Made by a program: the position numbers and the translations under genes. A stretch of 11,419 nucleotides of DNA from contig JBCDCE010000081.1 of assembly GCA_039182515.1 (NCBI GenBank), positions 1-11,419 on the forward strand, written 5' to 3'. The stretch is from JBCDCE01 sp039182515. Its GTDB lineage: Bacteria; Pseudomonadota; Alphaproteobacteria; Rhodobacterales; Rhodobacteraceae. The notes under the pieces were generated by a model, which was given only the letters and a program-made list of their open reading frames with translations, was not told where the DNA came from and searched no databases. Below are positions 6,694-11,419 of the stretch, piece after piece; the stretch's first letter is position 1; every line of letters begins with the position of its first letter.

Positions 6694-7215
6694 TTAGTCG
6701 TCTGCGTTCAAGCCCGCAAGGGTTGGTTTTGAATTTTTAACATCACCTAACTTACCTGAAGATTTGCCCAAAGGTTGGCGTATGCGACACACCATGACTC
6801 TTGCGCGTGTGACATCTTTAGTGCGCGCAACTTTGACTTTGCCTAAAGGCGGAAGTTGCGCGTCTTTTCCCTCAGCCAAGGTTTCTCCCAAAATAGCCAA
6901 GAGTGCTTCCGTCGCGGCTTTGGCTTCGTGCCGTTTAAGACCCGAACGACCTACAACGGCATCAATCAAGTCCTTTTTCTTTAATACCGCTTGGCCAGAT
7001 GCGTCCGGCGCAACAGTATTTGGCACGACTTTTATAGGTGTGCGGGCAACGGGTTTGCTCTTCTGAGCCTCCTGAGAAGCCGGCTTAGCCGCGGCTTGCG
7101 GCGGTGTCGCTTCAGGCTTGAGCTTGGGTGTGACAGTGCGCTTACTCCGAGAGGTTTTTGCGGACTTACGGGCGGTCTGCTTCGACGGCTTGGCTGTGGG
7201 TGCTTTAGTCGCCAT
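6694..7215 (-). CDS. HU-family DNA-binding protein with long basic N-terminal tail
   Basis: The 173-residue protein has a tail of about 75 residues rich in Lys, Ala, Pro, Ser and Thr, resembling a eukaryotic H1-type histone tail. A HU-like domain follows (about 77-150): LKKKDLIDAVVGRSGLK, a dimerisation helix, LPPLGKVKVARTKD and a short basic end. Classical HU is about 90 residues and has a GRNP-type beta arm whose tip proline kinks DNA. Here that segment is replaced by VTRARVMVCRIRQP, so arm-mediated bending may be altered. HU proteins compact the nucleoid. The start at 7215 is chosen because AGGAG lies 8 nt upstream and the tail begins MATKAPTAK; a longer reading to 7431 adds residues unlike the family. 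tRNA-Val(CAC) follows at 12 nt. HU beside lon is a known proteobacterial arrangement. Confidence 0.88.
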   Translation of the reverse strand: MATKAPTAKPSKQTARKSAKTSRSKRTVTPKLKPEATPPQAAAKPASQEAQKSKPVARTPIKVVPNTVAPDASGQAVLKKKDLIDAVVGRSGLKRHEAKAATEALLAILGETLAEGKDAQLPPLGKVKVARTKDVTRARVMVCRIRQPLGKSSGKLGDVKNSKPTLAGLNADD

Positions 7216-7403
7216 TGTAAGGCTCCTGCTCTTGGTGTTTTCTTCGTTTTCAGCGTGATTGACTGTATGTAGCCTCAATTTCAACGCAATAGGGCAACAT
7301 TTTGTAAAAAAACATGCAAATCTTCCGCTCGAGCCCTGGACACCGTTAACCATTTCAGGTTCCGCTCGGCTATCGAGCGTAACAAAATACGGGACTGAGT
7401 CAC

Positions 7404-7604
7404 ATGACCAAATTTCTCGCGGTAACATCACTGGCCTTTACTCTTTTGGCAGCGCCTGCCCTCGCAGGTGGTTTGTCCGATCCAGAGGTTGAGCCACCTG
7501 TGATGGAAAAAGACACAATGATGGAAAAAGCTTCCACCAGTGATCACGGTATCCTGGTGCCAATCTTTGCCCTGATTATGCTTGCGGCAACTGCCAGCAA
7601 CTAA
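7404..7604 (+). CDS. Small exported or membrane protein, unknown function
   Basis: The 66-residue product has a signal peptide (1-21, probable cleavage ALA|GG) and a short acidic, Met- and Glu-rich middle (SDPEVEPPVMEKD). It ends in a hydrophobic stretch, GILVPIFALIMLAATASN, that could anchor the C-terminus in the membrane. From memory, similar small proteins (Gly-Gly after the signal, a PxxEP-like middle and a GILVPxxAL tail) occur in other Rhodobacterales, but I know no function. GGGACTGAG lies just before the ATG as a weak ribosome-binding site. A strong terminator follows at 7628, so it is probably a single-gene unit. It is divergent from the HU gene with 188 nt between the starts. Confidence 0.75.
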   Translation: MTKFLAVTSLAFTLLAAPALAGGLSDPEVEPPVMEKDTMMEKASTSDHGILVPIFALIMLAATASN

Positions 7605-7627
7605 ATTTAGCGATAAACAAATCGCTC

Positions 7628-7662
7628 AAAAGCGTGTCCTCACAACAGGGCACGCTTTTTTT
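7628..7662 (+). terminator. Rho-independent terminator after the small exported protein gene
   Basis: AAAAGCGTGTCCT (7628-7640), loop CACAAC and AGGGCACGCTTTT (7647-7659) form a 13-bp stem with one G-U pair. It runs into seven T residues (7656-7662). It separates the small gene from the first lectin-like gene. Confidence 0.9.
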
Positions 7663-7751
7663 GTGAGTATTTTCATTAAATTTCCACAATTTAGCCGCAG
7701 CCGCGACAGGTCTATAGCGCACCCTTTTCACGCCTAGAGGGAATGCGACCT

Positions 7752-8318
7752 ATGACAAGATGGATCAATAGCCTTTTCGCTTTGTGGATTGGCCTTGCGA
7801 GCACTGCTCAGGCCGCCCCTGTGCAATGGGCGGTCGATAACGGCGGCAACGGGCATTATTATGAACTTATTTCCACAAGCCGCCTGACTTGGGCTGAAGC
7901 CGAAGCGCTCGCCAACAGCCGCACCCATGCTGGTTTTGAAGGTCACTTGGCCACCATCACTTCAGCACAGGAACAAGCTTTCTTAGATCAACTCAATCCA
8001 CGGCGCTTGCGCAGTTGGCTCGGCGGTTCTGATCGGGAGACGGAGGGCGTGTGGAAGTGGGTTGCAGGCCCCGAAACGGGTCAAGTGATCTCATACACGA
8101 ACTGGGCGAGAAATGAGCCTAATGACTGGGGAAGCGGCGAAGACTACTTGCATGGCTGGTTCCGCTCCAACCAATGGAACGATCTCAACGGCGGATCCCG
8201 CGGCTGGAATCGCGCAGTTTTTGTTGAATATTCCACGACCAAAGGTGTTCCGTTGCCCGCAAGCGCCTTTCTTTTGGCAGGCGCATTGATTGGTTTGGCC
8301 AGGAGTCGCCGCGCGTAG
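7752..8318 (+). CDS. VPLPA-CTERM lectin-like protein, paralog 1
   Basis: The 188-residue exported protein has a signal peptide (1-21, AQA|AP) and a C-type-lectin-like domain (about 33-161). Its landmarks are LTWAEAEALA, GHLATITSAQEQAFL, WLGGSD, EGVWKWVAGPETG, NWARNEPN (EPN at 122-124), WND at 142-144 and VFVEYS. EPN and WND are the motifs that build the calcium and sugar site in mannose-type C-type lectins. The tail has VPLPA (166-170), a hydrophobic stretch and a basic end (ARSRRA), matching the VPLPA-CTERM signal thought to be cut by an exosortase. The mature part has no cysteine, so the disulfides usual for the fold are absent. The ATG at 7752 is preferred over 7743 because AGAGGG is 9-10 nt before it. 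Sugar specificity is not established. No strong terminator separates it from paralog 2. Confidence 0.9.
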   Translation: MTRWINSLFALWIGLASTAQAAPVQWAVDNGGNGHYYELISTSRLTWAEAEALANSRTHAGFEGHLATITSAQEQAFLDQLNPRRLRSWLGGSDRETEGVWKWVAGPETGQVISYTNWARNEPNDWGSGEDYLHGWFRSNQWNDLNGGSRGWNRAVFVEYSTTKGVPLPASAFLLAGALIGLARSRRA

Positions 8319-8439
8319 AGCGCGCTTGCCCCCTTGACTAAAAACCAGAAACAGTCTCCGCGTCTTATAAAGATTGCTGCGGTTCGTTAAAAAATAACAG
8401 AAAATGACCGCAAACAAGACCATAGAAAATCGAATGCAC

Positions 8440-8496
8440 TCCACACACGCGGCCAAGTTTAGCGGCATAAACAGCCGCAATAGTAATGTGTGTGGA
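8440..8496 (+). promoter_or_regulatory. Structured leader covering the ribosome-binding site of paralog 2
   Basis: TCCACACAC (8440-8448) pairs perfectly over 9 bp with GTGTGTGGA (8488-8496). Inside this lies a second hairpin, GCGGC (8462-8466) with GCCGC (8474-8478) and a 7-nt loop. The outer 3' arm contains TGGA, the best Shine-Dalgarno-like sequence before the ATG at 8505. Folding would therefore hide it. This suggests translational control, but no known riboswitch family is recognised. Confidence 0.45.
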
Positions 8497-8504
8497 ATAG
8501 AAAA

Positions 8505-9062
8505 ATGAAAAAGACTCTGTGCGCCATGGCGGTGCTTTTTGCCGGGAGCGTTGCGCAAGCAGTTCCTGTACAGTGGGATGTTGCCTCAGGCGGCAATGAT
8601 CACTTCTATGATATCATAGCAACCACTTTGACTTGGGCTGAGGCACGCGACGCCGCGGCAGCAATGACCTATAACGGGCTGGACGGGCATTTGGTTACGA
8701 TCACTTCAGCGGGTGAGCAAGCTTTTCTCGATAGCCTCAATCCATCTGGACGGGACCTTTGGTTGGGTGCCTCTGATGCCGCGAACGAAGGCGATTGGCG
8801 TTGGGTAACTGGGCCAGAAACCGGGCTAAAGCTCGATGATACTTACACAAACTGGTATGGTAACGAACCCAACCAATGGCGCGGAAACCCTGAAAACTAT
8901 GCTGTTGGATGGTGGGCCACTGGTTGGAATGACATCCCAGGGACAGCGCGTTTTGGCTACATTGTGGAATATTCAGTTCCCGCGGCAGTCCCCTTGCCCG
9001 CCACAGGCGCGCTTGTGCTCGCAGCACTTGGCGTTTTGGGTCTGCACCGCCGTTTTCGGTAA
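8505..9062 (+). CDS. VPLPA-CTERM lectin-like protein, paralog 2
   Basis: The 185-residue paralog has the same order of parts. The signal peptide is 1-19 (AQA|VP). The lectin-like domain holds LTWAEARDAAA, GHLVTITSAGEQAFL, WLGASD, EGDWRWVTGPETG, EPN (121-123), WND (141-143) and IVEYS. The VPLPA tail (162-166) is followed by a hydrophobic segment and HRRFR. It shares about half its residues with paralog 1 by eye. The only cysteine is in the signal peptide. The ATG at 8505 fits a normal signal peptide; an upstream in-frame GTG at 8490 would put a charged stretch before it. It lies 186 nt behind paralog 1 with no clear terminator between, so the two may share a transcript, with the leader structure at 8440-8496 tuning translation. 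A strong terminator follows. Confidence 0.9.
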   Translation: MKKTLCAMAVLFAGSVAQAVPVQWDVASGGNDHFYDIIATTLTWAEARDAAAAMTYNGLDGHLVTITSAGEQAFLDSLNPSGRDLWLGASDAANEGDWRWVTGPETGLKLDDTYTNWYGNEPNQWRGNPENYAVGWWATGWNDIPGTARFGYIVEYSVPAAVPLPATGALVLAALGVLGLHRRFR

Positions 9063-9093
9063 TCCCTGCTCCTGCGAACAAACTACAAAGATG

Positions 9094-9127
9094 AACGCGT
9101 TGGATCACCGAATCCGGCGCGTTTTTT
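9094..9127 (+). terminator. Rho-independent terminator after paralog 2
   Basis: AACGCGTTGGAT (9094-9105), loop CACCGA and ATCCGGCGCGTT (9112-9123) form a 12-bp stem containing two G-U pairs. It runs into six T residues (9122-9127). It isolates paralog 3 as its own transcription unit. Confidence 0.88.
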
Positions 9128-9324
9128 CTTGCGCATTGACCAAATTGCACAAAGCGCTCTGCCGAACCAAAACCTTTTGGCTGGAGGAACTGTCCAAAGC
9201 ACAGAAATTATTCCTCAAAATGGTCTGAAATTCTGTCTCATTCCATCTCGGAGAGGCCCCATCCGCTACCGATTCCAGATCTAATTCCGCCTCCAGTAAC
9301 GTTAATCAGTCTTAAGGTATCGAG
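9128..9324 (+). other. Intergenic leader of paralog 3
   Basis: This 197-nt stretch holds no open reading frame that looks real. A TTGACC occurs at 9137-9142, but no fitting -10 box follows it. The palindrome CCAAAA-CC-TTTTGG at 9167-9180 is a possible operator; its 2-nt centre is too tight for an RNA hairpin. AAGG 7 nt before the ATG serves as ribosome-binding site. A promoter is expected here because of the terminator at 9094-9127, but I cannot place it. Confidence 0.4.
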
Positions 9325-9894
9325 ATGAAACATCTTCTGCTTGCCGCAGCCGCATTGGCCTGCAGCACTTCCGTTAACGCAACTCCTATGGAATGGTCAA
9401 AAGCCTCAGGCGGCAACGGCCACTACTATGAAATCGTATTCAACGCCAATGTCTCTTGGTTCGACGCTCACGACGCAGCGGCTGCAAAAACCCACAATGG
9501 GTGGGCAGGACATCTTGCGACAATCACTTCTCTTAGCGAACAGCTCTTCTTGAATGGCCTCAACCCAACGCAGCAAAACGCGTGGATTGGCGCATCCGAT
9601 GAAGAAGAAGAAGGTGTTTGGAAATGGGTCGTTGGCCCAGAAGCCGGCGAGGTTGTCAGCTATGCAAAATGGGCCCCAGGAGAGCCGAACAATAGCGCAG
9701 GTGGCGTGGCCGAGCACCATGCTACAGCGTGGTGGTCAGGTGATCGGTGGAATGACCTGCCAGGCACCTGGAGCAAATACTCGCCCGCATATGTGATCGA
9801 GTATTCTGAGCCAGCCCCTGTTCCGCTTCCGGCAGCAGGTTTGATGCTGATCGGCAGCCTTGGCGCGCTAAGCCTGCGTCGATCCAAGGCCTAA
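9325..9894 (+). CDS. VPLPA-CTERM lectin-like protein, paralog 3
   Basis: The 189-residue third copy has a signal peptide (1-19, VNA|TP). Its lectin-like domain contains VSWFDAHDAAAA, GHLATITSLSEQLFL, WIGASD, EGVWKWVVGPEAG, KWAPGEPN (EPN 120-122), WND (142-144) and YVIEYS. The tail is VPLPA (166-170), a hydrophobic segment and LRRSKA. As in the other copies, the mature part lacks cysteine. The main differences from the others are an acidic run (SDEEEEG) before the WKW motif, an Asn/Gly/Ala loop after EPN, and His-His near the putative calcium site. These changes are in the loop that sets ligand choice in C-type lectins, so the copies may bind different glycans. It has its own upstream region after a terminator and shares a downstream terminator with lon. 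Confidence 0.9.
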   Translation: MKHLLLAAAALACSTSVNATPMEWSKASGGNGHYYEIVFNANVSWFDAHDAAAAKTHNGWAGHLATITSLSEQLFLNGLNPTQQNAWIGASDEEEEGVWKWVVGPEAGEVVSYAKWAPGEPNNSAGGVAEHHATAWWSGDRWNDLPGTWSKYSPAYVIEYSEPAPVPLPAAGLMLIGSLGALSLRRSKA

Positions 9895-9917
9895 AAACTA
9901 AACCTCACGGAACAAAA

Positions 9918-9949
9918 AAGAAGGGCGGCTTAATCAAACCGCCCTTCTT
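9918..9949. terminator. Bidirectional terminator between paralog 3 and lon
   Basis: AAGAAGGGCGG (9918-9928) and CCGCCCTTCTT (9939-9949) form a perfect 11-bp stem with a 10-nt loop. On the minus strand the stem ends in an unbroken T-run (TTCTTTTTTG), which makes it a strong terminator for lon. On the plus strand the T-run is short. Confidence 0.88.
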
Positions 9950-9975
9950 CGTTTGCAAACATTCAATGCGCGGAT

Positions 9976-11419
9976 CTAATGAGCCGTTGCTTCAGCACTT
10001 TTATTCTGCGCGGCCAAGGCAGCGGCAGCAGCTTCTTCTGCAGCCTCATCCCACTCAATCGGTTCAGGCGTACCAACAAGCGCGAGCTTGAGCACTTCTG
10101 ACACGTGCTCAACAGGAATAATGGTGAGCCCTTCGGTAACATTTTCCGGAATTTCGGGCAGATCCTTTTCGTTATCTTTGGGGATCAGCACCGTTTTGAT
10201 CCCTCCCCGAAGCGCGGCTAGCAGCTTTTCCTTTAAACCACCGATTGGCATGGCATTCCCTCGCAAAGAAACTTCGCCCGTCATGGCAATGTCTTTCTTG
10301 ATCGGAATGCCAGTGAGCACCGACACAATCGACGTCACCATTGCGAGACCCGCGGAAGGGCCGTCTTTGGGTGTTGCGCCGTCTGGGACGTGGACATGGA
10401 TGTCCATACGATCGAAGGCTGTAGGCTTTACACCGATTTCCGGGGCAATCGAGCGCACATAACTCGAAGCCGCATCAATCGACTCCTTCATAACGTCGCC
10501 CAATTTACCGGTCGTTTTCATGCGACCTTTACCCGGCAATTTGAGTGCTTCAATGTGCAAGAGATCACCACCAACGCTGGTGTAGGCCAAGCCTGTCACA
10601 ACGCCGACTTGGTCGTTTTGCTCCGCTAAGCCATAGCGATACTTTTTCACACCCAGGAAATCATCCAAATTTTCAGGCGTGATTGAAACGGTCTTCTCTT
10701 CCTTTTTGATGATCTTTGTAACGGCTTTACGCGCTAATTTGCCAATTTCACGCTCAAGATTCCGAACACCAGCTTCGCGGGTGTAAACACGGATCATCTC
10801 TTGCAACGCCTCAGGCTCAAGCACGAACTCGTCTTTTTTGAGACCGTGGTTCTTGACTTGTTTTGGGATCAAGTGGCGATGCGCGATCTCCGCTTTCTCT
10901 TCTTCGGTGTATCCCGCAAGAGGAATGATCTCCATCCGGTCCAAAAGCGGGCCTGGCATATTGTAGGAGTTCGCTGTGGTCAGGAACATGACGTTAGAGA
11001 GGTCATATTCCACCTCCAAATAATGATCCACAAAGGTTCCGTTTTGCTCTGGATCGAGCACTTCAAGCATCGCAGACGCGGGATCACCACGGAAATCTTG
11101 CCCCATCTTGTCGATCTCATCGAGCAAAATGAGGGGATTGGTGGTTTTAGCCTTTTTCAGAGCCTGGATGATCTTACCCGGCATCGACCCGATATACGTG
11201 CGGCGGTGGCCCCGAATTTCGGACTCGTCACGCACGCCTCCCAATGAGATGCGGATAAACTCGCGCCCAGTGGCCTTGGCAACCGACTTCCCAAGCGATG
11301 TCTTACCCACGCCTGGAGGACCAACGAGGCACATGATGGGCCCCTTCAGCTTCTTGGAGCGCTGCTGTACCGCAAGATACTCAACGATGCGCTCTTTCAC
11401 CTTTTCGAGGCCATAGTGA
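9976..11419 (-). CDS. lon: Lon ATP-dependent protease, C-terminal part (cut by window edge)
   Basis: The reading frame is open to the window edge and starts there with HYGLEKVKERI, a conserved internal Lon segment, so the GTG at 11400 is not the start. About 480 residues are present. The AAA+ module has Walker A GPPGVGKT (11322-11299), the Lon signature GGVRDESEIRGHRRTYIG, Walker B ILLDEIDK and sensor-1 FLTTANS. The protease domain has the catalytic dyad: serine in PKDGPSAGLAM and lysine 43 residues later in GGLKEKLLAA, the same spacing as Ser679-Lys722 in E. coli Lon. The C-terminus carries an Ala/Glu-rich extension. Lon degrades misfolded and regulatory proteins in the cytoplasm as a hexamer. 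The missing part is the N-terminal substrate-binding domain. The HU gene lies 2.8 kb further on the same strand, separated by the plus-strand lectin block. Confidence 0.98.
   Translation of the reverse strand, partial: HYGLEKVKERIVEYLAVQQRSKKLKGPIMCLVGPPGVGKTSLGKSVAKATGREFIRISLGGVRDESEIRGHRRTYIGSMPGKIIQALKKAKTTNPLILLDEIDKMGQDFRGDPASAMLEVLDPEQNGTFVDHYLEVEYDLSNVMFLTTANSYNMPGPLLDRMEIIPLAGYTEEEKAEIAHRHLIPKQVKNHGLKKDEFVLEPEALQEMIRVYTREAGVRNLEREIGKLARKAVTKIIKKEEKTVSITPENLDDFLGVKKYRYGLAEQNDQVGVVTGLAYTSVGGDLLHIEALKLPGKGRMKTTGKLGDVMKESIDAASSYVRSIAPEIGVKPTAFDRMDIHVHVPDGATPKDGPSAGLAMVTSIVSVLTGIPIKKDIAMTGEVSLRGNAMPIGGLKEKLLAALRGGIKTVLIPKDNEKDLPEIPENVTEGLTIIPVEHVSEVLKLALVGTPEPIEWDEAAEEAAAAALAAQNKSAEATAH

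Noticed and set aside
7216..7431. N-terminal extension of the HU-family protein
   Set aside because: The frame is open, but the added residues resemble no HU protein, and a good AGGAG site precedes the ATG at 7215.
8334..8371. TTGACT and TATAAA boxes between lectin paralogs 1 and 2
   Set aside because: The boxes are 26 bp apart, far too wide for a standard sigma-70 promoter; no better partner for either was found.
10088..11416. Several plus-strand frames opposite lon
   Set aside because: They mirror the codon pattern of lon, lack ribosome-binding sites and show no domains. The same holds for frames opposite the rodZ-like gene and hemA.

Overview
The window looks like chromosomal DNA of an alphaproteobacterium, most likely a Roseobacter-group member of the Rhodobacterales. 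The evidence is the succinyl-CoA/glycine type 5-aminolevulinate synthase (HemA), the RodZ-like protein beside IspG, the Lon/HU neighbourhood with tRNA-Val and tRNA-Asp, and three proteins ending in a VPLPA-type sorting tail, a variant known mainly from this group. No mobile element, integrase, CRISPR array or phage gene is visible. Coding density is high and no gene-free stretch exceeds 300 bases; the longest is 9063-9324.

Layout, left to right. (1) 1-4074, all on the minus strand: a DUF4189-like exported protein (3472-4074), hemA (2159-3382, TTG start), a RodZ-like protein with a doubled C-terminal domain (476-2047), and the 5' part of ispG (1-360). (2) 4163-5539, plus strand: an M20-family metallodipeptidase, ending in a hairpin terminator shared with the tRNA-Asp gene facing it. 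(3) 5604-7215, minus strand: a HU-family DNA-binding protein with a long basic tail, tRNA-Val(CAC) only 12 nt behind it, a 14-bp hairpin, a histidine phosphatase, tRNA-Val(TAC) and tRNA-Asp(GTC). (4) 7404-9894, plus strand: a small exported hydrophobic protein with its own terminator, then three tandem paralogs encoding exported C-type-lectin-like proteins with VPLPA-CTERM tails. (5) 9976-11419, minus strand: the C-terminal 480 or so residues of the Lon protease, cut by the window edge.

The housekeeping parts are conventional: isoprenoid precursor and tetrapyrrole synthesis, cell shape, proteolysis, nucleoid structure and tRNAs. The accessory part is the 2.5-kb plus-strand block (7404-9894) lying between lon and the HU gene, which are neighbours in many proteobacteria. 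Its three lectin-like proteins share an export signal, a cysteine-free lectin-like fold with EPN and WND calcium/sugar-site motifs, and an exosortase-type C-terminus, so they probably form a duplicated set of surface or matrix sugar-binding proteins. The processing enzyme (exosortase) is not in the window.
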